Source: Sphingosinicella sp963974575
Lineage (GTDB): Bacteria; Pseudomonadota; Alphaproteobacteria; Sphingomonadales; Sphingomonadaceae
Length of the DNA stretch: 64,000 nt
Assembly (NCBI RefSeq): GCF_963974575.1
Contig: NZ_CAXBBQ010000001.1
Location: 310,001 to 374,000, forward strand
Reading direction: 5' to 3'
Part shown: positions 36,713 through 44,565 of the stretch, piece after piece
How the letters are laid out: each line of letters begins with the position of its first letter
Numbering within the stretch: position 1 is the first letter of the stretch
The notes under the pieces: generated by a model
The model's input: the letters and a program-made list of their open reading frames with translations, nothing else
Told to the model about the DNA's origin: nothing
Databases searched by the model: none
Made by a program: the position numbers and the translations under genes

Positions 36713-38761
36713 GTGCCAGAATGGTGCAACTCTAAAAAGAAGCAGTCGGGGTTGGTCGTGAACAGGGAGACATCGCCAAGCGGCGATGGCGTGCATTTGC
36801 GTTTGCAGCTCCTGGGAGAGGTGCGATTCAGCGTCGGCAGCGCGGATGTCACGCCGCGTTCCAAGCGTGCGCGCGCACTCGTTGCCTATCTTGCGCTGTC
36901 GCGCGGCTATACAGCCACGCGTGCTCGGCTTGCAGACCTGTTCTGGGGGGATCGCGGGGAAGCGCAGGCGCGCGGAAGTCTGCGGCAATGCCTGCTCGAG
37001 GTGCGCAGCGCTGCGGGCGATACCGGCATCGAAATTCTCTCTTCGGACCGGGAAAGCGTTTCTCTGGGCCCTGGCTGGACAAGCGATCTCGCCGAGATTG
37101 AGGCGGGGATCGCGGGGTCATGTGCCAGCATTGCGGATGCGATTGAAACCGTGGGGCGGGAACAACCGCTCGGCGGGCTGTTCGTCAGCGATGAGTATGA
37201 CGAGTGGTTGACGCTCGCTCGCGCCGATTTTGACGCACGGCTCGCCGACGCGGCGCGGCGCGGACTTACCCGGGCGATAGAAACCGGCGATGCGGAGTCG
37301 GCCCGGCGCATTGCCGATCACTATCTGCTGCGCGATCCGGGCGACGAAGAGGTCACGGTGCTTGCCATGCGCGCGGATGCGATGCGCGGCGCGGCGCCGA
37401 TTGCCCACCGCCGCTTTCAGAAACTGCGGGACTATCTCGCTGCCGAACTGGGCACGGCGCCCGGCCCCGCTGCGCTCGACGCGCTTGCCGCCGTTGCCAG
37501 CACGCCCGTGGCTGAGCCGGTTGCGCCGACAGCGCCCACCCTTCCTGTGCTTCCCGCACACGACGGGCCACCGCTGCTGCTGGTGTGCCCATTCGTCGAA
37601 ACGGGCTTCGCGAGCAATCTGATGCACCTAGCGGATGGTGTGCGCGAGGAGGTCCTGTCGGGGCTCTCCCGCTTCAAGGATCTCCGCGTGCTTGTGGAAG
37701 ACCGTATGCCTTCGTCGGATGAGGCGACGATGTTCGGCGCGGGAACGATCGCCTATGCGCTCACCGCGACGCTCCGGCAATCGGGCACGCACATGCGCGT
37801 GACGCCGGTGCTCACGCGCCTTTCCGATCGTTCTGTCGTCTGGTCGAATCCCGTGTCGATCGAGGTGAGCGACCTTCAGGAAGCGATCGATGCGATGGTG
37901 GACCGCATCATCGGTGCCGTAACGCCGCGCGTCGAACGTGATGCGGTTCCGCGCGCGCAGCCGAGCGCCGTGTACGACCGCTACCTCGTCGCCCGACACC
38001 GCGCCCGAACGGCGACCACGCTCCATGAAGCGAAAGCGGCGGCCGACCTTCTCGAAGGCGTGATCGCAGACGCGCCGGAGCTTGCGGTGGCCTATCCGCA
38101 TCTCATCCGGCTTTATAACACCAACTATTTCTACAAGATCGCAGGCATCGATCCAGCGCCGAACCGGGTACGTGCCTTCGAGCTTGCGAAGACCGCGCTG
38201 TCGCTCGATCGCGGTCATATCCACGGTTACACGGTGATGGGTTGGTGCCAGCTTTGGCGCGGCGGATGGGACGCCGCGCGCGCGCATTTCGAAAAGGCGG
38301 TGGAGCTCAATCCCTACCATTCGGAGCGGATCAAGGAGGCCGCATTCGGCCTCATCTTCCTTGGCGAACATGCGAAGGGCGGCGACTACCTGCAGCGCTG
38401 TCTCGATCTCGATCCGCTGCCTAACGACAATTTTTTCGAGGACCTCGGCTTTCTGAAGCTGATGCAGCGGAAGCCCGACGAGGCCGTGGCCTATTTCGAC
38501 CTTATCGTGGAACCGACGCTGTTTGCCGATCTCTACGGCGTACTGGCAAGCTGTGCGGTCGGGCATCCCGCCGGGCCGACGATGGCGGCGGCGTGGCGTC
38601 GGCGTATTGCGGCGATCTGGTCGCCCGATGTGCCGATGACGGACGGGAACATGGTGTCGTGGCTGCACACGCACCTGCCGTTCCGGAAACCCGAACACTG
38701 GTCGCTGTTCTCGTCCTACCTCAATCCCGTACTCAGGGACGCTCATCCCGAAGCCGCTTGA
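36713..38761 (+). CDS. BTAD-domain (SARP-like) transcriptional regulator with TPR repeats
   Basis: The 682-residue protein has an N-terminal OmpR/SARP-type winged helix (about 28-110, LLGEVRFSVGSADVTPRSKR). A bacterial transcriptional activator domain (about 125-250) and a TolB-like domain (about 285-395) follow, then TPR-type helices (about 425-620). This layout is seen in alphaproteobacterial adenylate-cyclase-like and SARP-like regulators; no catalytic domain is visible. It converges on the TfuA gene, with a 29-nt 3' overlap. It may regulate the YcaO-TfuA locus, which is inference from position only. It starts at the ATG at 36713 after a weak ribosome site. Confidence 0.75.
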   Translation: MPEWCNSKKKQSGLVVNRETSPSGDGVHLRLQLLGEVRFSVGSADVTPRSKRARALVAYLALSRGYTATRARLADLFWGDRGEAQARGSLRQCLLEVRSAAGDTGIEILSSDRESVSLGPGWTSDLAEIEAGIAGSCASIADAIETVGREQPLGGLFVSDEYDEWLTLARADFDARLADAARRGLTRAIETGDAESARRIADHYLLRDPGDEEVTVLAMRADAMRGAAPIAHRRFQKLRDYLAAELGTAPGPAALDALAAVASTPVAEPVAPTAPTLPVLPAHDGPPLLLVCPFVETGFASNLMHLADGVREEVLSGLSRFKDLRVLVEDRMPSSDEATMFGAGTIAYALTATLRQSGTHMRVTPVLTRLSDRSVVWSNPVSIEVSDLQEAIDAMVDRIIGAVTPRVERDAVPRAQPSAVYDRYLVARHRARTATTLHEAKAAADLLEGVIADAPELAVAYPHLIRLYNTNYFYKIAGIDPAPNRVRAFELAKTALSLDRGHIHGYTVMGWCQLWRGGWDAARAHFEKAVELNPYHSERIKEAAFGLIFLGEHAKGGDYLQRCLDLDPLPNDNFFEDLGFLKLMQRKPDEAVAYFDLIVEPTLFADLYGVLASCAVGHPAGPTMAAAWRRRIAAIWSPDVPMTDGNMVSWLHTHLPFRKPEHWSLFSSYLNPVLRDAHPEAA

Positions 38762-39440
38762 GAAACAGCGTTTCGGGTGGCGGCTCGTGGCGGCAGGCCG
38801 TGAACGGAGCATCGACGGCGGCAGTGATGGCGCCTTGTGCGTCGCGGGCCTTTTGCGACACGAAGCCTGTCGGCAACCATGCGATGAAACGCTCGGGGGT
38901 CGGTAGCAGATCTGCGGCGGCGGTGATCAGCGCCGGTATCGTGCGGTCCTTGAAGAAGAGCCCGTGCGACACGGCTCGAATGCGACGAGCCTCGTCCCCG
39001 GCCAGCACGCGGACACGGAGTGCTGCGGCGAGCGTGGCACGCACGTCGACCTGCGCGAGCGAAAGCGCGCGGTGGCCGAACTCAGCCGGGGCGTGGGCGA
39101 CGGCGACCTCATCGTCGCCGATGATTCTTCCGGCGGCATAAGCCTCTGCGATGGCGCCTTGGGGGCGCATACCGAAAGGATGAAGCTCGGCGGCGCGAAG
39201 TGCGCCGAGGCTGGCGGCACCCCAGACATCGAAGCCCTCGGCGAGGAGCACGAGGATCTCTTTGTGCCACGGCGCTCTCGCGGCTTCGAAGATGCCGTCG
39301 ATCAGGAGGACGCGGTGCGGCGGCTGTTTGGCAAGCGCGAGCAGGTCTCCGGCGGTGGCGGGGGGGAAGTATATGATGTTGTCGGCGGCGGGGCGATTTT
39401 CGGGGGGGAGCGTGGGGCCGATGTAGACGCTTAGAGGCAT
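38733..39440 (-). CDS. TfuA-like protein, partner of YcaO
   Basis: The 235-residue protein matches the TfuA core: it starts MPLSVYIGPTLPPENRPA and has PPATAGDLLAL, VLLIDGIFEA and the ILVLLAEGFDVWGAASLGALRAAEL segment (in parts). TfuA proteins accompany YcaO enzymes and are thought to supply or position sulfide for backbone thioamide formation. The ATG at 39440 is chosen because the family N-terminus begins there; it overlaps the ycaO stop by 10 nt. Much upstream in-frame sequence lies over ycaO and was rejected. Confidence 0.85.
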   Translation of the reverse strand: MPLSVYIGPTLPPENRPAADNIIYFPPATAGDLLALAKQPPHRVLLIDGIFEAARAPWHKEILVLLAEGFDVWGAASLGALRAAELHPFGMRPQGAIAEAYAAGRIIGDDEVAVAHAPAEFGHRALSLAQVDVRATLAAALRVRVLAGDEARRIRAVSHGLFFKDRTIPALITAAADLLPTPERFIAWLPTGFVSQKARDAQGAITAAVDAPFTACRHEPPPETLFLKRLRDERP

Positions 39441-40609
39441 TGTTCGGCGCCCAGCAGGCCTGGAATCCAGAGCCGCACGACGCTGACGCCGGGCGGCGAG
39501 AGGTCGCATCGCAGCATGTTTCGCACGCCGTCTTCCGCAAGGCGCGTGCAGAGCGCATCGAGCGAAGGGCGCGTCGAATAGGCATCGCGCACGCGGCGCC
39601 AGTCCGTGCTTTGACCGGTCGGCGCGCCGAGTGCGCGGTGGCCGGCCTGCGTGGGTTCCTCGGGCGTGATATCGTCGCGCGCGCCGCTGATGATGGTGAG
39701 GCGCGACTGCGCTGCCTCTGCAAAGGCGCGGAACAGCGCGTCGTCGGGATCTGGGCGGCACGCGGCGCCGAGAAACGAGGGCGCATAACCGGGATCGTCG
39801 AGGCGGCACATCACGACGGGCAGCCGGCCGACGCCTTCGACGACATAGACGGCAATGGCGATGCCGAGGTCCGCGAGATGATCGACCAGCGCGTGGAACC
39901 ACGGGACTTCGATCGTCTGCGGATCGACGCGCGCGCGGGCCTGCCCGGCCATGCCGCTCTTCAGCCAATAGGCCTGCGCGTCGCGTTCGATGCGTTCGAA
40001 AAGCGCCGCGCGCGTGGCGTCCTCAAGGGTCGCCCCGGCACCGAGGCCGAGGCTCGAGCGCGCGAAGGGACTGTCGCCATCGAAGGTGAAATCCACCGAA
40101 ACCGTATCGAAGGGCACGAAGACGCGGCCGCCTTCGGGGAAGCGTTCCGCCGCGTGCCAGCGGATCGGTGCGTCCGGCCACTGCGTGCGGCTCGGCCGCA
40201 CCTCGCCATAATCGAGGAAGCGGGGCAGGCGCACCTCTTCGGGAAGATCGTCAAAACGGCAGAAAGGCCCGTCGGCCTGCACGGACTCCGCGCAGGCTCC
40301 CTCGATTGCTTCCATCGCTGCAGAAATGCGCGCGTCGGCCTCGCACCGCCCCTTGCCCTGATGCACGGCGAGCGACCGGCTCATCGGCCGCACCGCCTGA
40401 AACACCGGCAGACCGATGCGGTCGAGGTGCGTCACCTCGCCGATCCGGGTAACGCCGCCCCAATCGAGCACCGGGCCAAGGCGTGCCAGCATTTCGGCGG
40501 CATCGACCTGCCGCCAGCGGTCGGAGGGCGGCACCAGCGTCAGCCATGCGGGCGCCGTCGGGCCATAACGAACCGCGCGCTGCCGGGCTCCGGCAGCGTC
40601 TCCGTGCAT
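39431..40609 (-). CDS. YcaO-like ATP-dependent cyclodehydratase/thioamidase
   Basis: The 392-residue protein is a YcaO enzyme, which phosphorylates peptide backbone amides with ATP to form azolines or thioamides. The three ATP-site motifs are visible: SAAMEAIE (near residues 96-103), FERIERDA (near 208) and EAAQSRL (near 300). The proline-rich C-terminal tail of azoline-forming YcaOs is missing; it ends PGLLGAEQCL. No E1-like or ocin-ThiF partner is adjacent, while a TfuA gene overlaps by 10 nt. This favours thioamidation. The ATG at 40609 or an adjacent GTG is the start. Confidence 0.85.
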   Translation of the reverse strand: MHGDAAGARQRAVRYGPTAPAWLTLVPPSDRWRQVDAAEMLARLGPVLDWGGVTRIGEVTHLDRIGLPVFQAVRPMSRSLAVHQGKGRCEADARISAAMEAIEGACAESVQADGPFCRFDDLPEEVRLPRFLDYGEVRPSRTQWPDAPIRWHAAERFPEGGRVFVPFDTVSVDFTFDGDSPFARSSLGLGAGATLEDATRAALFERIERDAQAYWLKSGMAGQARARVDPQTIEVPWFHALVDHLADLGIAIAVYVVEGVGRLPVVMCRLDDPGYAPSFLGAACRPDPDDALFRAFAEAAQSRLTIISGARDDITPEEPTQAGHRALGAPTGQSTDWRRVRDAYSTRPSLDALCTRLAEDGVRNMLRCDLSPPGVSVVRLWIPGLLGAEQCL

Positions 40610-40628
40610 CACGAACCGGTGGCCCGTT

Positions 40629-40901
40629 TTACTTGCCGCCGCCCCAGGTCTGCTGGAAGGCCATGACGTTGTTGGACTTCGGCAGCTTCACCGCCTCAAC
40701 CGAATCGCCGGCCTTCTTCGCGGCCTCGAAGATGCGGACGAGATTTTCGACGTCGGTCTTTTCCTGCGCGGTCTGGGCTTTCGCGAGATCGTAAGTCGCG
40801 ACCGACTGGGTGACGTAATACGTCTCGCCATCCTTGATGATGAAGGTCGGGTCGCTGGAGCCGCCGAGCTCAACGCGTGTGATCGTCGGGGGTATGCTCA
40901 T
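40629..40901 (-). CDS. 90-residue Cys-free peptide, candidate precursor of the YcaO-TfuA locus
   Basis: The protein has no match I recognise. It contains no cysteine. Its N-terminal part is polar with a beta-like TFIIKDGETYYVTQS stretch, its middle is a charged helix (about 41-66), and its C-terminus is NNVMAFQQTWGGGK. An AGGAGG ribosome site lies 9 nt before the ATG at 40901. It ends 19 nt before the YcaO start, on the same strand. Position, size and the Gly-rich end fit a modified-peptide precursor, with thioamides a possibility. It could instead be an unrelated small protein. Confidence 0.6.
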   Translation of the reverse strand: MSIPPTITRVELGGSSDPTFIIKDGETYYVTQSVATYDLAKAQTAQEKTDVENLVRIFEAAKKAGDSVEAVKLPKSNNVMAFQQTWGGGK

Positions 40902-40985
40902 GGGTTTCTGCCTCCTGCCTGCTGGAATCAGGGCTTTTGCCTACGTCCAGCGGCGTGAAAGCGCCAGCGCTAAAGACGGCAAACG

Positions 40986-41216
40986 TCATATTTCCACAAG
41001 GCTGGTGAAAGGAACGCCATCCTCCTCAGCGCACTTTCCGATCCTGATGCGGCTCGGCCGGTGCTCGGCGATGAGCGCGGGCGGAGCCATTTCGGCGACG
41101 GCAGGCATGGGCGACGCGGCGGGCATGTGGGCAGCACGTCCGGCGGGCGCGGTGGCGTTGAACGCGGCGGCGGCGAGCGCGGCGGCAATGAGGATGCGCT
41201 TGAGATCGGACGGCAT
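40986..41216 (-). CDS. Small exported protein of unknown function
   Basis: The 76-residue frame starts MPSDLKRILIAAALAAAAF, a good signal-peptide profile with a likely cleavage after GRAA. The mature part is Pro/Ala-rich, has one Cys (near residue 62) and ends VPFTSLVEI. It lies 84 bp upstream of the 90-residue peptide on the same strand and could be cotranscribed. The ribosome site is weak (GAAAG). I do not recognise a family, and overlapping frames on the other strand are also open, so the gene is uncertain. Confidence 0.4.
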   Translation of the reverse strand: MPSDLKRILIAAALAAAAFNATAPAGRAAHMPAASPMPAVAEMAPPALIAEHRPSRIRIGKCAEEDGVPFTSLVEI

Positions 41217-41553
41217 GGTTTGGTGCTTTCGAAGAGAACAACGTGCCGGCAGCGGCTGCGACCACCACCACCGACACGTGCCCTTCTAGGCCGCCAGCGT
41301 CAGCGGCCGCGCGAACGCTCCGTCAGATCATCGTCAAATCTGGGGTGTGTGGGGATTCGGCCTATGTCGGGCTGCAAACGGCGGCTTTCTCCGCTTGCCT
41401 TGGCTCACGTACCTTTAGGGACGCTGCGCTCCGGTTCCCCAGCGTACCTTTATCATAACGGTTTGGCGATCCAGATTTAATTTTCTGAGGCTCTAGGGAT
41501 GGTGACATTTTAGGGATTCACGGCGTGGAAGATTTCTGATTCAACACTGGCTT
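41217..41553. other. Gene-free stretch before the IS element
   Basis: No gene is supported here. The first 200 bp are GC-rich and contain a 10-bp direct repeat (CGTACCTTTA) at about 41408 and 41443. GC content falls towards the IS5-like left end at 41487. It may be a remnant of older insertions, but nothing identifiable is left. Confidence 0.5.
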
Positions 41554-42160
41554 TTGGAGGCTGGTGTGAAAGGCGAGGTTCTTCGGGACGATCAGTGGGA
41601 GCGGCTGCGGGCTTTTGTACCTGGTGGGCGCAAGGGCAAGCGCGGTCCACTCAGCGATGGGCGCCGGTTTCTCGATGCGTTGTTATGGTTGGCCCGTTCG
41701 GGCGGTCGCTGGCGTGATTTGCCCGAGCGGTTTGGTCCTTATCAGACGGCCAAGCGTCGCTATTATCATTGGGTCGAGCAGGGTGTGATCGACCGGATAT
41801 TCGAGGCCGTGTCGGAGGATCCCGACATTGAGTGGCTGGCGATCGATGCGACCGTGGTCCGTGCCGAGGCCCAAGCGGCCGGGGCGCGGATAAAAAGGAG
41901 GGCGCTCAAGCCCAGGCTCTTGGCCGATCGCGCGGCGAGCCGGTCATCCCGCCCCGCCGCCATCGCAAACATCAGCACCGCTATGACCGCATCGCCTACA
42001 AGCAGCGTTGGGGCATCGAAGGCTTCTTCGCCAAACTCAAAGAATGGCGCCGGATCGCTACCCGCTACGACAAACTCGCCGCAAATTTCCTCGGCTTCCT
42101 CAAACTCGCAAGCATCATGCTTTGGATCATATAATTAAATCGTCACTACAGCCTAAGCCT
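41487..42160 (+). mobile_element. IS5-family insertion sequence, internally deleted (about 674 bp)
   Basis: Imperfect terminal inverted repeats of about 19 bp bound the element: AGGCTCTAGGGATGGTGAC on the left (41488-41506) and GTCACTACAGCCTAAGCCT on the right (42142-42160). About 14 positions match. No clear target duplication is seen. The transposase matches the IS427/IS1031 group of IS5 but is broken. The element marks the change from core chromosome to the catabolic island. Confidence 0.75.
41554..42134 (+). pseudogene. IS5-family transposase, two frames with internal deletion
   Basis: The first frame encodes the N-terminal half up to the first catalytic Asp (EWLAIDATVVRAEAQ). The second frame encodes the C-terminal part with YKQRWGIEGFFAKLKEW (catalytic Glu) and RIATRYDKLAANFLGFLKLA. 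The frame changes near the ATAAAAAGG run (about 41888), where this group normally uses a -1 programmed shift. Between GRSRG and VIPPR the usual stretch with the second catalytic Asp (ADKGYD region) is absent, roughly 150 bp by comparison with full-length relatives. The product cannot be active. Confidence 0.85.
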
Positions 42161-42215
42161 GATGAGGTCTCTGTGACGAGTGCGCTCTTGCCGCGCAGCG
42201 GTCTGGAGGCGTCTC

Positions 42216-42917
42216 TCATTCCGCGTCCTGATCGCCGGCGACCGCGGCCTGGCCGAATCCGCCCAGGCCATGAGAAACAAACTTCAGATAAACCTCAAGC
42301 TTACCCGGCGGTAGCGAAGTCACTGTATTGTTCACAACTCCGTAGCGCATCAGCAGATGGGTGCGGGCACCAATTAACATTGTCGCGATCGTCTCCAGCT
42401 CTTCATCTGGATAATCATCAATATAACGTGAAAAGCGACTGCGGCGCAGCGAGCGGGCGTAGCCAGTCACCATTTTGTCCATATGTTGCTGAAATGCCGC
42501 CGGCGCGTAAAGTTCAGCCTCGGTCAGCACGCGGTACATATATGGATGCTTGGTCAGGTAATCGAAGTTCGCTTCGAACCCGCGGCGTTCCAGGTCGAGA
42601 ATGTCCTTCGGATGCCGAATGGCCTGGCCGATGATTTGCAGCATCGACGCGCCCAGCGTTGGCAGCACCGTATCGAACAGGTCCTTTTGCGACGAAAAGT
42701 GCAGGTAGAAAGCGCCGTGTGCAATCTTGGCACGGGCCGTCACGCGGGCGATCGAACAGCCGGCATAGCCATATTTGCCGATCGTTTTGCCGGCCGCTTC
42801 GATCAGCTTGATCCGAGTTTGCTCGTTGCGCTGCGTTTTCGCGAGCGACGGCTCACGCTTCGCAGGCCGCGAACGGACGCGGGGGGCTGTGCCTGCAGCG
42901 GCTTCGCTGTTACGCAT
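42216..42917 (-). CDS. TetR/AcrR family transcriptional regulator
   Basis: The 233-residue protein has a basic N-terminal tail. A TetR helix-turn-helix (about residues 36-82) follows, with RIKLIEAAGKTIGKYGYAGCS and TARAKIAHGAFYLHFSSQKDLF (in parts). A helical ligand-binding domain completes it. The gene is the last of the minus-strand catabolic operon, overlapping the ligase gene by 8 nt. It therefore probably controls this operon and the divergent receptor/monooxygenase genes. The effector is likely a pathway intermediate or CoA thioester, but that is inference. Confidence 0.9.
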   Translation of the reverse strand: MRNSEAAAGTAPRVRSRPAKREPSLAKTQRNEQTRIKLIEAAGKTIGKYGYAGCSIARVTARAKIAHGAFYLHFSSQKDLFDTVLPTLGASMLQIIGQAIRHPKDILDLERRGFEANFDYLTKHPYMYRVLTEAELYAPAAFQQHMDKMVTGYARSLRRSRFSRYIDDYPDEELETIATMLIGARTHLLMRYGVVNNTVTSLPPGKLEVYLKFVSHGLGGFGQAAVAGDQDAE

Positions 42918-44565
42918 GTCTGGCTTGCTCCGCTAAGTGCTCACGTTCATCTGCAATCGCCGATGCGATTTGAGATCGCAACACGTCTTTGCGGACCTTT
43001 CCCGAAGCCGTTCGGGGCAATTCTTCCAGAACTTCGATCCGTTCCGGTGCTTTCTGGCGGGCCAAGCCACGCTCGGACAGGAAATGCTGCAGGTCCGGGA
43101 TGGTTGGGGAAGCGTCGCCGCGAACAACCACGAACGCGCAAATGCCTTCGCCAAGGCGGGGGTGCGGCATGGCGACAACGGCAGCTTCCGAGATATCGGG
43201 ATGATGAAGCAGTACGTCCTCGATCTCCTTGGCGCTGATATTTTCGCCGCCGCGGATGATCAGATCCTTCTTGCGATCGGTGATGATGAGCGCGCTACCA
43301 TTTACATGCCCAATATCGCCTGTCCTAAAATAGCCGTCGGCCGTGAAAGCCTCGGCGTTCTGCGCGGCGTCCGCATAACCCATGAATAGGGCGGGCCCTT
43401 TGGCGAGGATTTCGCCGTCGGCTCCGCTTGGCAGCGGCCGGTCATTCTCGTCGACGATGCGGACGTCATAGTCCACGACTGCGCCGTCCGTGGTGGCGGC
43501 GAGTTCGCGCGTGTTTGTGCCAAGAAAGCCGAGCGTCACGAACGGCGCCTCGGAACTCCCATAAACGCGGAAGGCCGCTGATTCCGCGAAAACCGCGTTG
43601 GCGCGGCGGATCAGTGACGCCGGGATGGCCGCGCCTCCGCAGGCAAAACAGCGCATCGACGGCAGTCGCGAGCCGGCCCGCTCCGCTGCTTCGACAAGCT
43701 CTTGCAGAAACGGCGTTGCCGCCACCGTCATGGTCGCACCGTGAAGGTCAATCAGTCGCACGGCCTCGTCGGCATTCCACTCATCCATAAGTACCGTGCA
43801 CGTGCCGCCAAGGAAAGGCCGTTCGAGGCCGTTTGAATAGCCGCTGACATGCGTAACCGGGGACGGCATCAGCACGACGTCGCCGATACCTATTCGCCAG
43901 TGTTCAGCGCTCGCCGCGACGGCTCTGGCGAGCGTCTCATGACTGTGCAGAACGGCCTTGGGGCGACCGGTCGTGCCCGACGTGTACATGACCATCTTGA
44001 GCGCGGCGGGATCGACTTTCGGAAACCTGGCTCGCGTGCTCCGCGCGCCAGCCAGCAGTTGCTCATAGCTCAGAGCATTGTCGGTACGGCCGCGCACGGT
44101 GACGAAGTGGCTTAGTGAAGGCAGTCGCGGTTGAATTCGCGCCATCATGCCCACGTAATCAAAACGCCGAAACAGCGTTGGCACGAAGATCAGCCGGCTT
44201 TCACAGTCCTCCAGAATGAGCGAGGTCTCCGCCTCGCGATAGATGGGGACGATCGGATTGATGACGAAGCCGCCCATTGCAGCGGCGAGGTTGATTGTTG
44301 CGGCTTCCAGCCAGTTCGGCAACATCATGCTGATAACGTCGCCGGTGCGCAGCCCCAAGTCGAAAAGTGCTGCCGCCAGGTTCTCGGCTTCGCTGACGAG
44401 AGTGCCGATGCTGCTGGGACGGTCTCCGCCCAGGAAGATGTCCTCATCGTCGCCGGAATCGGCACGACGCCACGCATCATCCGCGATTGTCCGGGAAACC
44501 CAAGCTCCGCTGGCGCGATACACGTCCGCTTCGGGCACTTGGCGCATCGAGAAGATACGCGTCAC
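42910..44565 (-). CDS. AMP-dependent acyl-CoA synthetase/ligase
   Basis: The protein of 551 residues is an adenylate-forming ligase that would attach CoA to the carboxylic acid produced upstream in the pathway. The P-loop MYTSGTTGRPKA is at about residues 193-204. The YGSSEAPFVTLGF segment, the TGD motif (YFRTGDIGH) and the C-terminal catalytic Lys in RTASGKVRKD follow. I chose the GTG at 44565 because it overlaps the preceding stop (GTGA), like other junctions here; ATG at 44547 is an alternative. The substrate chain is not readable from sequence. Confidence 0.88.
   Translation of the reverse strand: MTRIFSMRQVPEADVYRASGAWVSRTIADDAWRRADSGDDEDIFLGGDRPSSIGTLVSEAENLAAALFDLGLRTGDVISMMLPNWLEAATINLAAAMGGFVINPIVPIYREAETSLILEDCESRLIFVPTLFRRFDYVGMMARIQPRLPSLSHFVTVRGRTDNALSYEQLLAGARSTRARFPKVDPAALKMVMYTSGTTGRPKAVLHSHETLARAVAASAEHWRIGIGDVVLMPSPVTHVSGYSNGLERPFLGGTCTVLMDEWNADEAVRLIDLHGATMTVAATPFLQELVEAAERAGSRLPSMRCFACGGAAIPASLIRRANAVFAESAAFRVYGSSEAPFVTLGFLGTNTRELAATTDGAVVDYDVRIVDENDRPLPSGADGEILAKGPALFMGYADAAQNAEAFTADGYFRTGDIGHVNGSALIITDRKKDLIIRGGENISAKEIEDVLLHHPDISEAAVVAMPHPRLGEGICAFVVVRGDASPTIPDLQHFLSERGLARQKAPERIEVLEELPRTASGKVRKDVLRSQIASAIADEREHLAEQARHA

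Noticed and set aside
42008..42634. A 208-codon plus-strand frame crossing the IS end and the TetR gene
   Set aside because: Its first part is out-of-frame IS transposase and the rest is antisense to the TetR gene.
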